Under the pieces are notes generated by a model. That model worked only from the letters and a program-made list of their open reading frames with translations. It was not told the origin of the DNA and did no database searches. Made by a program: the position numbers and the translations under genes. A stretch of 64,000 nucleotides of DNA from Mycteria americana (taxonomy: Eukaryota; Chordata; Aves; Ciconiiformes; Ciconiidae), in NCBI RefSeq assembly GCF_035582795.1, contig NC_134366.1, positions 9,764,161 to 9,828,160 on the forward strand, read 5' to 3'. This document shows positions 1 through 11,785 of this stretch, piece by piece; positions within the stretch are counted from its first letter, which is position 1; every line of letters begins with the position of its first letter.

Positions 1-764
1 CTGGCCAAGGACCCACCACCGTGAGGGTCTGTACGATGGCTACAGGATTTGCCTCCAGGCTTTGCCTGCCGGCAGCCAGTGGTTTGCTTGAGGGGTGCAG
101 TGTCATGCAGGTAAATCCAGTGAAAGTATTTTTCTTTTACTGTAGGGGGGTTGCAGAGGACGGGGGGACGTGGTCCTGCCTCCAGACCCTCCGGAGGCTG
201 CTGCAGCCGCTGGGTCTTGGCACAGCAAAGGCATGGCAGCGTTAATGTTGTTTTAGAGAAATAATGGCTACAAGCCTTGTTGCTCAGTTGCAATCTGAAA
301 GCAAAGCTTGAGTTTTAATAAAACCCATGTTTGGCAAATCTAAGAGGGAAGTGCAAATATGCCTAAATTCCCCATAGCTCTCCCTCTTTGAAAGGTGTGC
401 GAGTTGCGTTGCCTTCAGCCTGCTGGAAAAGCAAGAGGAAAAGGCATCTCTGAGCAAAATGCTTTCCCTGAAATACGTTTAAACTTGCTCTCTTCTGACG
501 ATCGCAGTATCTCCCTCCCCAACACTGCTATCACTGCCACAGTACGTACGTACAGATGATGCCACTGAAATGCGTATGTGATTGACTTCAAAGCACTGAG
601 CAAGTGCATGTGTAATCAAGTGTGGTGAATGAGTCTGAATCAGTCTTGACATGGCTTTCCTCGCTGGCCTGGCCTGGGTGCCTAGACAAGGTTTTTATTC
701 TCATTGCTTTCTGATATGATAGATCTCCTCTAGCTGACTTTTTTTTTAACCTCCTCTGACATTT

Positions 765-864
765 AGGGCTTGTCTATACTGGGGATTTAATTCAAATTAT
801 TCGAGGATGTGAATTTAGAGAGGAATAATTATTCTTGATTAACTCCCCATGTGGACAGTCTTGT
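765..864. mobile_element. MITE-like relic of a non-autonomous DNA transposon (hAT-like, tentative)
   Basis: The left arm (765-785) begins AGGGCTTGTCTATACTGGGG. The right arm (843-862) is its imperfect reverse complement, reading CTCCCCATGTGGACAGTC. The interior is AT-rich and itself partly self-complementary. From memory, termini of the type GGGCTTGTCTACAC...GTGTAGACAAGCCC mark abundant non-autonomous DNA transposons in turtles and crocodilians, with decayed copies in birds. Superfamily assignment to hAT is tentative, and I cannot define target-site duplications. Divergence between the arms suggests an old insertion. Confidence 0.5.
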
Positions 865-1927
865 TCCAAAATAAAAGTGCTTTATTTCAAATAGGTTTAA
901 TTGACTCTAAGAAAATCGGTAGGTTGTTTTCTCTATGAAAAAAGGAAAAGAAGGATACAAAATGGAGAATATTTATTTCCTCTTCAATTTCTTAAAAAAT
1001 GCAAGGACTTTCGAACGTTATGAAAGTTTTAACTGAAAATTGCTGTATGTTATTATGTATAATTTGCACCTCTGATAAACTGCATGCTGTTAAAATTATT
1101 GTTCCATGAAAATAATTACACAGCAGCCAACATAATTAGACAAGCGATGCAAAATCAGAGGCAGAAATGTAGGACGAGACTCTGACTGGGAGGGCTGTTT
1201 GTAGGGAGGTTGCTCTGAGGTGTATTTTATTCTGTCCACGCACTCGCATCCAGCCTGATTTGCTGGAACCAAAACTGATTACAGAATATAACAAGGCTCA
1301 CAAAAGCTTAATCAAAAAAAAGTTTCTCAGCTTTAGGATGAATTTTCTGTTCAAAAACAAGAAAAAAGATGAATCCCAGAATAATCGATACTCTGCTGGG
1401 GAAAACCAGAGAGCGGGGTGCCAAAAAATGTCCAACACCCCCAGTGGCAGAGGCACTGATGCTGCTGATGCCTGTGGTACCCGGAAGGGAGAGCCGGAGT
1501 CAGGCAGGGCTCTGGCTGCCAAGTGTCACACATGGGCTCAGACACTGGTCTCATATTATCCATACTATCGAATTGATCTCATCCCAGATATCACTATTTA
1601 AGAGTCTTAAGCTATTGTCTGGGGACAGTGCAGGATGCAGTGAGCACTTTAGGGTGAAGAGGGCTTAGCATGGATACAGACACAACTCATGTCATACCTT
1701 TTGACTACAGGGCAGGGAACTGGTCCTAGCCTTGTTGGTTACCAGCACAGACCCACCCACCTAACCTCCTTTTTCTAAATAACTGCTCTGTCTAGGTAGA
1801 AATCCAGTGCTAGACATGAATGTCCTCGTAGAACTAAAAAACTTGCCCTTATGAAATCATTGTCAGAGCTGGTTCATGTGATTCTTCCAAAAAGTGACAC
1901 CATCAGCAAATCAGTGTTTTCTGAATT

Positions 1928-1948
1928 AAAACAAACAAACAAACAAAA
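1928..1948. repeat. (AAAC)n microsatellite, about five units
   Basis: A short run of AAAC units followed by further A/C-rich sequence to about 1960. Simple repeat with no other feature attached. Confidence 0.85.
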
Positions 1949-3368
1949 CCAACAACAAACCCTAAAAAATTCAAGGCTCTTGTGTGAATCAGTAGATGGG
2001 AAATCTTAATCCAGGGCTTCCCATACAATAGGAGCCTCCAGTAATGGCCTACTGGAAAACACAAAGTACTGGCTTTTCTTAGCTTCCTTTTTTTTGTTTC
2101 ATTCCAATGTAGGATGGGGAATCTTTGAAAGACTTCCTTTTTTCTTTCCTGGGGCAGGAAACCATTTGCCACCCAACTGCAATTTGGAGTGAAGCAGTGA
2201 GAGCCAACCCTCAGATTGCAGCTCTGATTTCGAGAACGCGTAGGAGCTCGCTGGGATCATGACAACAAAGAGGTCTACAAAATGATTCGTGCATAAAAAC
2301 ATTCAGAGTTCTGCAGAAACACAGCCTAGAATTGAAACTTCTACAATCACACCAAAAGAAGTGGGAATCTTAAAGTTCCAGCAAAGGTTTTTTTATTTGC
2401 TCTTCTGGCACTGCTTTCAATATTGGGTTTCACTGCCTCCTCTTCTTTGCCAAAGTGGAAGAGCAATCAACAGACAGGAGACAATTATGCCACTCTTTTA
2501 AAACCTACTCTACATGTTACAAAGTTAGCAGCTCCGCTGCGAAGAGAAATCCCATGTCCACATCTATCCATTCTCTATGTCCACTTCAAGGTACATTATG
2601 AACCCCTACTCACTCATACCAAGCCAAACCTTTCCTTCTTGAACAGCAATATCCTAATAAAATGCATTCCTTTAATTGTTCAACCCATCAGACCAAAACA
2701 GATCATGGCCAAAACCCCTAGAAAGACAAAGAACCTAATGTTTTCAAAACACTGAAGTAGCTTGATGTTCCTAAACCTTACGGCCATGGGAGACATGGGT
2801 TACGTACAGAGTGTGGGCAGGTATGCTTCACTGCACATCTCACCATCCTGGTCACCTTTGCCAGGTCCAGGATGAGCCGGAGCAACTGCAGCCCTTCTCT
2901 AGCCTACACACCTCCAGCTCTTGGCGGGAGGGAAGGCGATGGGTGCACAGACCTTATTGTGGGATGGAAACTGGATGTGGCAGATGCAAATATCTGAACT
3001 CAGGAGCTCAGGAAAGGTCTCTAGTGCCACACTTTAGATATGGCATTAGTAACTTTGGGGACTTCCAGTAGAGCTTGGGCTCTTTGGGGCCTGAGCCATT
3101 CTGAAAATAGGACTTCAGGACGCTTTTGTAAATTTTAGTTAAGGTGAATTTATACTGAAGTCTAAATCCACAGTTAGAATAATAGAACCATAGAATCATA
3201 GAATCATAAAATTGTTTAGGTTGGAAAAGACCTTTAAGATCATCAAGTCCAACCGTTAACCTAGCACTGCCAAGTCCACCACTATACCATGTCCCTAAGC
3301 ACCACATCTACACATCTTTTAAATATCTCTGGGGGTGGTGACTCAACCTTTTCCCTGGGCAGCCTCTT

Positions 3369-4676
3369 CTAGTGCTTGACAACCCTTTCAGTGAAGAAAT
3401 TTTTCCTAATATCCAGTCTAAACCTCCCCTGGCACAGCTTGAGGCCATTTCCTTTTGTCCTATCGCTTGTTACCTGGGAGAAGAGACCGACCCCCACCTC
3501 TCTACAACCTCCTTTCAGGTGGTTGTAGAGAGCGATAAGGTCTCCCCTCAGCCTCCTTTTCTCCAGGCTAAACAACCCCAGTTCCCTCAGCCGCTCCTCA
3601 TCAGACTTGTGCTCCAGACCCTTCCCCAGCTTCGTTGCCCTTCTCTGGACACGCTCCAGCACCTCAATGTCTCTCTTGTAGTGAGGGGCCCAAACCTGAA
3701 CACAGGATTCGAGGTGCGGCCTCACCAGTGCTGAGTACAGGGGGACAATCACTTCCCTAGTTCTGCTGGCCATGCTATTCCTGATACAAGCCAGCATGCT
3801 ATTGGCCTTCTTGGCCACCTGGGCACACTGCTGGCTCATATTCAGCTGGCTGTCAACTGACACCCCCAGATCCTTTTCCGCCGGGCAGCTTTCCAACCAC
3901 TCTTCCCCAAGCCTGTTACATGGGGTTGTTGTGACCCAAGTGACCGGCACTTAGCCTTGTTGAACCTCATACAATTGGCCCCAGCCCATCGATCCAGCCT
4001 GTCCAGGTCCCTCTGTAGAGCCTTCCCACCCTCAAGCAGATCAACACTCCCACACAACTTGGTGTCATCTGCAAACTTACTGAGGGTGCACTCGATCCCT
4101 TCATCCAGATCATTGATAAAGATATTAAACAGAACTGGCCCCAATACTAAGCCCTGGGGAACACCGCTTGTGATCAGCCGCCAACTGGATTTAACTGCAT
4201 TCACCACAACTCTTTGGGCCCAGCCATCCAGCCAGTTTTTTACCCAGTAAAACGTATGCCCATCCAAGTCATGAGCAGCCATTTTATCCAGGAGAATGCT
4301 GTGGGAAACGGTGTCAAAGGCTTTACTAAAGTCTAGGTAGAAAACATCCCCAGCCTTTCCCTCATCCACTAAGCAGGTCACCTTGTTGTAGAAGGAGATC
4401 AGGTTAGTCAAGCAGGACTAACCTGCCTTTCATAAACCCATGCTGACTGGGCCTGATCACCTCGTTGTCCCATACGTGCTGCATGATGGCACTCAAGATG
4501 ATCTGCTCCATAACCTTCCCCAGCACCGAGGTCAGACTGACAGGCCTGTAGTTCCCTGGGTCCTCCTTCCAGCCCTTCTTGTAGATAGGCATCACATTTG
4601 CTAACTTCCAGTCAACTGGGACCTCTCCGGTTAGCCAGGACTGCTGATAAAGGATTGAAAGTGGCTTGGTGAGCAC
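3369..4676 (-). pseudogene. CR1 ORF2 remnant: reverse transcriptase and C-terminal region
   Basis: Three minus-strand frames (4676-4404, 4411-3842, 3950-3369) cover the LINE reverse transcriptase. Legible blocks are VPVDWKLANVMPIYKKG and NYRPVSLTSVLGKVME, then [20 protein letters not shown] and the catalytic FADDT (FADD form of the YXDD box). The last frame contains the conserved CR1 C-terminus ([42 protein letters not shown]). Breaks near 4404-4411 and 3842-3950 disrupt the frame. Between 4676 and 5268 the linking region is present at DNA level but not open. No activity is expected from this copy. Confidence 0.92.
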
Positions 4677-5267
4677 TTCTGCCAGCTCCCTCAGTACCCC
4701 TGGGTGGATCCCATCCAGCCCGCATAGACCTGTGTGTGTCTAAGTGGTGTAGCAGGTCACTAACCATTTCCCCTTGGATTATGGGGGTTTCATTCTGCTT
4801 CCCATCCCTGTCTTCCAGCTCAGGGGGCTGGGTACCCAGAGAACAACTGGTCTTACTATTAAAGACGCAAAGAAGGCATTAAGTACCTCAGCCTTTTCCT
4901 CATCCTTTGTCACTATGTTTCCCCCTGCATCCAATAAAGGATGGAGATTCTCTTTAGCCCTCCTTTTGTTGTTAATGTATTTACGGAAACATTTTTTATT
5001 GTCTTTTACAGCTGTAGCCAGATTAAGTTCTAGTTGGGCCTTCTCATTTTCTCACAATATCTTTGTAGTCCTCCTGAGTTGGCTGCCCCTTCTTCCAAAG
5101 GTCATAAACTCTCCTTTTTTTCCTGAGTTCCAGCCAAAGCCCTCTGTTCACCCAGGCTGGTCTTCATCCCTGCTGGCTCGTCTTTTGGCACCTGGGGACA
5201 GCCTGCTCCTGCACCTTTAAGATTTCCTTCTTGAACAATGTCCAGACTTCCTGGACTCCTTCGCCCT

Positions 5268-6222
5268 TCATGACCGCCTCCCAGGGGACTCTCTGTCAAC
5301 CAGTCTCCTAAACAGGCCAGAGTCTGCTCTCCAGAAGTCCAAGGTAGCAGTCCTGTTGATCCCGTTCCTTACTTCTCCAAGAATCAAAAGCTCTATCATT
5401 TCATGATCACTCTGCCCAAGACAGCCTCCAACCGTCACATCACCCACAAGTCCTTCTCTGTTCACAAACAACAGGTCCAGCGGGGCACCCTCCCTAGTTG
5501 GCTCACTCACCATCTGTGTCAGGAAGTTATCTTCCACACACTCCAGGAACCTCCTAGACTGTTTCCTCTCTGCTGTATTGTATTTCCAGCAGAAATCTGG
5601 TAAGTTGAAGTCCCCCATGAGAACAAGGGCTAGCGATTGTGAGATTTCTCCCAGCTGCTTACAGAATTCTTCATCTGCCTCTTCATCCTGGTTGGGTGGT
5701 CTATAACAGACTCCCACCATGATACCTGCCTTGTTGGCCTTCCCCCTGATTCTTACCCATAAACACTCAACCCTATCATCACCATCATTAAGCTCTAGAC
5801 AATCAAAACACTCCCTAACATACAGGGCTACCCCACCACCTCTCCTGCCTCGCCTATCCTTCCTGAAGAGCCATCTTATAGCCATCCATCACCGCACTCC
5901 AGTTGTGCGAGTCATCCCACCATGTTTCCGTGATGGCAACCATATCATAGTTTTCCTGCTGCACAATGGCTTCCAGCTCCTCCTGCTTGTTGCCCATGCT
6001 GCGTGTGTTGGCGTAGATGCAATTCAGTTGGGCTATTGATCCCGTCACCTTTTTGGGGGAAGAAGCCCTCATTCCTATGTGACCATTCTCAGGTGCCTCC
6101 GTGGTTTCTAACACATCCATAACCCTTGCGTCTTTGCTGCCACGTGGATTTCCATCCCCTACTTCCACTGAGACGACAGACTGAAGGACCTCGTTAGCAC
6201 ACCGTCCCTCAAACATTGGCAT
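5268..6222 (-). pseudogene. CR1 ORF2 remnant: apurinic-like endonuclease domain
   Basis: Two overlapping minus-strand frames (6222-5854 and 5885-5268) together cover the LINE endonuclease domain, which nicks target DNA to prime reverse transcription. Visible motifs in order are the N-terminal block with YANTRSM, then ITETWW (the catalytic glutamate block), GVALYVRE, GVCYRPPNQ, GDFN (Asp/Asn active-site block) and GQSDHEMIE (the terminal Asp-His pair). The domain is split by a frameshift in the 5854-5885 overlap, and the frame is lost after the SDH block near 5268. Most catalytic residues are still legible, which suggests a moderately recent insertion. It is not a host gene. Confidence 0.9.
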
Positions 6223-6338
6223 GCCGCCCTCAGGCTTATCTCTAGCAGCCTAGTTTTATCCCTTTCCCCCTTCAAATCTAGTTTAAAGCTCTTTCTATGA
6301 GCCCTGCTAACTCCTGTGCAAAGATCCTTTTCTCCCTT

Positions 6339-9300
6339 ACAATGAAGCAGAAATTGTTCTGAAGAGATTAGGGATGAGCTTTTGAAGGAGGCCTCTGAAT
6401 TTTAAGTAACCAACTCTCATTGAAAGTCACTGGGTTTGGGCATCTAACTCCCTTGCTCAGTTTTGAAGATCCAAACCAGGGTCTAAACTCATTCTATTAA
6501 CAAGGAGGCCAATACTTCTTTCCTGGGAAAGCATTCTTCTGATACCTCAAAATTAAGACAACAGAGGGCTACATTTTTTGTTTTATTCTCAAAGGCTAAT
6601 ACTGAAACAGTATAGAAATCATTGTGAAAAATAAACTACAGCAATTTAGATATTTAGTTTTCAAATCAGTTGACAGGCATAGCAAGGAAATGTTTTTACC
6701 TCTGAAGAAATAAATGTAATAAAATACTGTTTAAATAATGTTTAAGTGATGTGATGAAAGACGGGTTCATGAACCCTCTGTTATGTTAACAATTAGCAGT
6801 GCAGGACATGGATTTTGTTTAAGAAATGTGTACTGCTAATATTGGGGTCAACATATGAATAAACAAGAATGGCAGTATTCACTAGAGTCAGACTTTATTA
6901 ACGTATGCTCAGTTATCTGTATTGCTTTACTTCTTGCACCAAGACCTACTGCAGTCATCTCCCATGTGTCTGTGTGTCCACTGGCAGGTGTGGGCACCCA
7001 TTCATACCCTTGCCCACATGGAGACATCACTTGTGCGCTGAAGTGATTTTCTTGCTCAAAGCAAGGAAGACGCACACGTATCAGACCACTACTGAAGTCT
7101 GACACCGACCCATACTGTTAGAGGCAGCAAGGCCCAGGGATTGGGGTGCTGACCTGGGACCACTCCAGGAGCACCCCAAGAGCTCTATCACTTGTTCTGC
7201 TATAGACTAACTGTGCAATGTCAGGCAAGGCACTGTGCCCTCCTCTCACTTTCTCTTAGTTGTTAATCTTGTTTGACCATTGCTGTTGACCACACTGTTG
7301 GCCACAATGGTACCCTGAGCCTGAAATTCCCACCGACAGTAAAGATAAACTTCTTGGAGTTGGACTTCAGAAGACTCAAACACCGTGGACAGCTTCCGGT
7401 TCGTCTTACCTCCTGCTGCCTTGGAAAGCTGTGGCCTCTTTCCAGACATATCCTTGGACAGCTTGGTCCTCAGTCCTTCTCAGTGATAGCTTGGGAATAG
7501 ACATGTAAAGCCAGGCCTGGGAAGCAACATCTTGAGAAGGCCCCTGACATTTACAAAGAAGAAGCTTTCATCTTCATCATGCCTTAAATAGTCCCTTAAG
7601 CCTCTTAATTTACAGACAGCAATGATGGAAAAGTGCATTATCTGAGTCAACAACAATCCTCTGAAATATTTGCTAAATGACCTAGCTCACCAAACGTTTC
7701 CAGAGGCTTTTCTATTTACATGTATCTAGTATGATCTGTATTTTCCATGCTGCAAAACACATAGAGTAAGCCAAGCTCTGCTCCTGGAAGTTGGCAATGT
7801 GAGGGCTTGGTCCACCACCCCCATTTCCCACCATGGGCAATGGAAGTTGAAGGTATTCAGCACCCACAAGAAGCCCATGGATGGCAATGGACACCTTTTG
7901 GACCTTATCTGCAATGCCTGATTAGATAACGGTCTGTCTCTAGGTAGAATGTATATTCTTTCCCTCTCATTCTCCTTTTTTCTTTCCCTGTCTTAATAAT
8001 ACATGTAGCTCTGATTTATTTTTTATCAAGATTAACAATGGAACAATACTGCTTCAAATATTAAAAAGGCAAAGAAACGTAGGTACTGAAAAGGAAGGAA
8101 AATACCTCAATTTCAAGCCTAAAGATTACTTTGGGTCCCAGAGGAAGCAGAAGCAATTTAGTGGCTGATACCCTTAGCAAGAAAAAAGGTTGTAAGATTA
8201 AGACCAACTGCTGTTTGGATAAGTGGTTGGTAATTGCACATATCAGCAATTATGTGCTGTCATATAATTTTTCTGTTACCTTACTCCTCTCTCGTGTCCC
8301 GTCAGGGTTTACTTGGAATGACCCTACATCTATGGTCCTCTTTGGATTCACCTTCTTAATGTCATACAACAGTGCCTTGCAAGTTCAAAGAAAAAAGAAG
8401 TCATTATTACAGGAGATGCCTGGTGGAGGTGCTCCTCTTCACGGCTGTAGCTAGAGGCTACTGCTATAATAACCAGGCTTCCAGGAAGAGAAACAAAGAA
8501 AGGCCTCCTGAACCTGCAAAACCCCTCTTTGTCCTCCAGCCATGCAGATGCCTGGGGAGAAGTGGGTGTGGGGGGAGAGTTTTAGCAGGGAGAGGTTTGC
8601 AGCGGGGTAGGAGAGGGTTGTCTCTGTGTGTGGTTCAGGTGCCATCCCGCCCGTGACGCTGCAGCACCGGGCTCCGGGTCCCACTGGGGGGTCTCGGTGG
8701 GAGCTGGGGCCCCGAGGCTTGCTTAGTTGGGGCAGTACAGGTTACTGTATTGAATCCTCTTCAAACGAAAAGGGGGAGCTTGAGTTCACTGTATGTAGGC
8801 TGCTTGTAACTCCTGTCCCAGCTGGGGACATTTTGGGGGGTAATGGTGGCCCACCCTTGAGCTGAGCGGCAGGGCTCACTTCTGTAGCTTGTCAGATGGT
8901 TTGCACCACTCAGAAAGGCGAACGCCATCAGAAACACCTTTTCTCTCACAGAAGTAACTGGTTCCCCAATAAAGTGTCAAAAGATAACAAAGTCTGTTGC
9001 AGCTAAACTCATCTGTTCGTTGCCTGAGGGAAGCCTCCAGCTTATATGGCACTGGGTGCTCCCATGGAGCAGAAAATATTTAGCTTGCTAATCAGATTCA
9101 GGCAGGAGTTGTAACTGCCGCTGTCTGCAGTGTGCTACGGTATAACTAGAGAGGACGGGCAATAGCTGGCTTTCAGGTATGCCGGTACCGACCTGCAGCG
9201 ATGCCTCCGAGGTCAATGACTTTATAGGGATGTAAAGGAGAGCAGGGTTTTACACGGGGATCCCACCGCACAAGCAGAGTGAGTCCTGTCTCTGCAAGGG

Positions 9301-9466
9301 CCATCATGGTGAGAAGCTCTGGGAAGGACGGGCAAACCGCTGTGTCAGGCGGTGGGAGATGCCAAACCGCAGCCGAACGCAGGAGTCTTAGCAGTGATAG
9401 CGAGGAGCCACCTAACAGCTCATGGAAGAGCTAATACCCTTTGAAAAGCAGATAAAAGATTCATCA
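6339..9466. other. Intergenic stretch, no recognised gene
   Basis: Only short overlapping open frames without recognisable similarity are present. One MIR-like SINE relic lies at about 7113-7258. Nothing else in this 3.1 kb could be identified by eye. Confidence 0.55.
7113..7258 (+). mobile_element. Probable MIR/CORE-SINE relic
   Basis: The order of blocks follows the MIR consensus as I remember it: a GTTAGAGGCA-like start, a GACCTGGGA block, CTATCACTTGTTCTGC, then the core-like CTAACTGTGCAATGTCAGGC followed by a pyrimidine-rich tail. Similarity is diffuse, as expected for a SINE that stopped moving before amniote divergence. No poly(A) tail or target duplication survives. A consensus alignment is needed to confirm it. 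Confidence 0.5.
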
Positions 9467-9796
9467 TCACAGATGAAGATATGAGGGCTTGGGCTTAGAC
9501 AGCCTGTAGCTCCTGCCAAGAAATTGTGTGGACGGTAGAAATGAATTTAAAAGGTTGAGTGGGGGCCAGCAAGTCAACAACTGAATAATCCCACCCAGAT
9601 AGGAAACCAAAGCATAAACAAGAGTCTCCACATACTGACGAGTTAGCACTGGTTGCACTCTGGAAAGGATCCTAAAATAACAGAGATTCCTGGAGACAGA
9701 ATAAACACATCTCTCAGTTGTCATCCTGAGCAGAGGGTAATTGCCTAGATGTCTGATTGACTCGCTGCTAGAACTAAATATGTAGTTCTCTGACAT
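9467..9796 (-). mobile_element. Probable L2-type LINE fossil (ORF2 C-terminal fragment)
   Basis: A 109-codon minus-strand frame contains ILSRVQPVLTRQYVETLVYAL followed shortly by WPPLNLLNSF. This matches the order in L2-clade ORF2 proteins, where an ISRIRPxL...AETLVxALVxSRLDYCN block is followed by a G-L-P-L-N-L-L-like block. The expected SRLDYCN-like segment is scrambled between these two blocks, probably by small frameshifts. The fragment lies downstream of the RT catalytic box, so no activity motif is expected. L2 relics are known but sparse in bird genomes. Confidence 0.6.
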
Positions 9797-10140
9797 GCTG
9801 TCACCTCCTTTGCTGTATGTTTGAGATTTTTCAGTAAAGCATATCAGGAATCAAAGCAAATGTCCACAAGGAAAGATGCATCTCGACCTTGAACTTTAAT
9901 CATCAGCAAAGGGCCGAAAACGTATTTAAAAGAAGTGAAGTTACTGCATTCCTGAGAGCGACATTTAATCCCGAAATTCCCCGGGGGCTTGTGCACATAC
10001 GATCCAACCCCCCCAAGAGAGGAACATGGAGTTGCAGCCCCTGCCTGAGGGCTGGGGAGTTAGTGCATGGCTTTCTGAGCTCCCCAGTCAGACCACGACA
10101 TGGTCCTCAACTTCACGTTCGATCCCCATTTCCTTTCCCG

Positions 10141-10164
10141 GGGTTTCCTTCAGGGTTTCCTTCA
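10141..10164. repeat. 12-bp perfect tandem doublet
   Basis: The unit GGGTTTCCTTCA occurs twice in direct tandem. Too short for functional meaning, it looks like replication slippage. Confidence 0.9.
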
Positions 10165-11625
10165 GCACGCCTCTTCCCAGTTTGCACTGCTGTAAGGGAC
10201 AGAGGAGCAAAGTTCCCGAGTTAGTCTTCCTTCTAGTTGTAGCAGCTCTTTCACCCTGAAGCTGGAGGGCTTGATGCCTTCTCAAAGCCACCGCAAGGCT
10301 CTTGGTTAGCGATTCCTACCGAGCTCTGAGCAGTCCCACGTACCCTGCTCATGCTTTGCTTCCTTTCCACCTCACAGCTCACCTCAGTTTCAGCTATGTT
10401 AAACTTTTATTTGCGTAAAAGTAAGCGAACCTACCCAGCAGCCTTAGCACTGAAACGTTAATATGAATTTCCAATACATTTTGGAAGTTGCAAGGGGCTG
10501 GAGGACTGTCAACATTATACTAATTTTCAAAAGAAAAATGACCAGGCCAAACTCTAGGCTGGCTCGGCTCCTGGGAAGGATGATGTGCTGGTTCAGAGTT
10601 CAATATCATAACCCAGATATAAAAAATAATGTACTTAATGCAACGCAGTGTGAGTTCATGAAGGTAACTGTTTGTTAACTTGATATCATACTCTAACGTG
10701 TAACAGACTTCTATAAAATAATTTACTCTGTACTCTGTGACAGCTTAGGTACTGAACTCAAACCAAAATTAACCTGGCACATCATAGGTGAAAGGAAAAT
10801 GTTTAAACAACAGTCCTTTAAAGGTAACTGTGAAAGAAAATTATCATTAGATGAATATAATTCTAAAAGACTCCCAGTTCTAAGTCCTCAGTCTTTCTTA
10901 TTATGCACCATTTGAGGAAAAAAATAAGATCATTGTCAGAAGGCACAGCATTGGTTGTGTGATTAATAGCAAAAGGATAAATCATGGATGTGCATCACCC
11001 GGTGAGCTGCGCAGGGGCAATCGGTGAGGTCCGACACAAAGTAATTCCTCAACAGCCGAGGAATGCCAGACAAGCTTCCATGCAGGCTGCACTGGAACCA
11101 GTGGAAAGCCAGCGTGCAAAACGGCTAATGCAAAACCTAGGGAAAATCTGCGAGTGGCAGACTGGAGGAAGGAGGTCACATCACCTCCCACTGCGGGTCT
11201 GCTACGGTCCCTGCTGCACAACCGCCTCCAGGACAGCAGCCCAGTGCTACCATCAGGTGATGGAGAAGGATTGGCTCAGAGAAGCTCCACAAAGAGACCA
11301 GGAGTCACGGCATGGGGTGAGTGGAGGGACAGCTTGTTCTTTCTCCCCCCAGAAAGGGACACTGGAGGCACAGGAGGGCTCAGGCGCATGACGAGGCAGT
11401 GGAAACCACACACCTCAAATCCAAGTTGGTGGTCCAAGGACAAAACTATCTTCTCTGTCTCTCTGCATTTGAGAATTCACCCCAGAGTGAATTGAATTCC
11501 AGGTCAAAGCGAGCTTGTGAGGCTGGTTTACAAACCTGACCCCTCCCCTCGCCTCCAGTCTGTGCAGGAAAAAAGCATTTTTCTAACAAAACTTCAATGG
11601 AGCTATCGCTTCATGAGCACTGCAA

Positions 11626-11640
11626 ATATATATATATATA
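11626..11640. repeat. (AT)n microsatellite
   Basis: Fifteen bases of alternating A and T, followed by ACACA-like sequence. Confidence 0.9.
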
Positions 11641-11744
11641 CACAAAGCAGCTTGTCTAATATATGTTCAAGATAGAAGTTTGAGATGTCAGAGAATTTTA
11701 TCTGAAAAAAACAGGCATTCATGCACAAGAGGATAACTTCTAAC

Positions 11745-11785
11745 CTATCTACCTATCTATTTAACTCTGAGCTCTAGGTAGATAG
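11745..11785. repeat. Perfect 11-bp inverted repeat (hairpin)
   Basis: The left arm CTATCTACCTA (11745-11755) and right arm TAGGTAGATAG (11775-11785) are exact reverse complements separated by 19 bases. The left arm is part of a CTAT/CTAC-rich microsatellite. Either strand could extrude a hairpin. No coding or terminator context is present. Confidence 0.85.

Larger units (their letters stand above)
1..3182. other. Intergenic stretch with no recognised gene (left edge)
   Basis: No reading frame here resembles a known protein, and the open frames are short (113 codons or fewer) and overlap one another on both strands. Composition is ordinary AT-rich vertebrate DNA. Recognisable content is a MITE-like inverted repeat at 765-864 and a short AAAC microsatellite at 1928-1948. 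The right border is the 3' end of the large CR1. Unidentified exons of a non-coding RNA cannot be excluded from sequence alone. Confidence 0.6.
3183..6338 (-). mobile_element. CR1 LINE retrotransposon, 5'-truncated, about 3.2 kb
   Basis: On the minus strand this reads as the ORF2 part of a chicken-repeat-1 LINE followed by its 3' UTR. The left border (3183-3210) carries the reverse complement of the CR1 3' terminal octamer repeats (ATTCTATG), the usual CR1 3' end in place of a poly(A) tail. Minus-strand frames from right to left encode an endonuclease region (6222-5268), a reverse transcriptase (4676-3842) and the ORF2 C-terminus (3950-3369). The frames are broken by stops and frameshifts, so the copy is dead. 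Full CR1 elements are about 4.5 kb, so ORF1 and the 5' UTR are missing. The right border near 6338 is where recognisable CR1 sequence stops. No target-site duplication is obvious, as is normal for CR1. Confidence 0.93.

Noticed and set aside
3372..6039. Several plus-strand open frames of 60-148 codons between 3372 and 6039
   Set aside because: They are antisense shadows of the CR1 ORF2 remnant.
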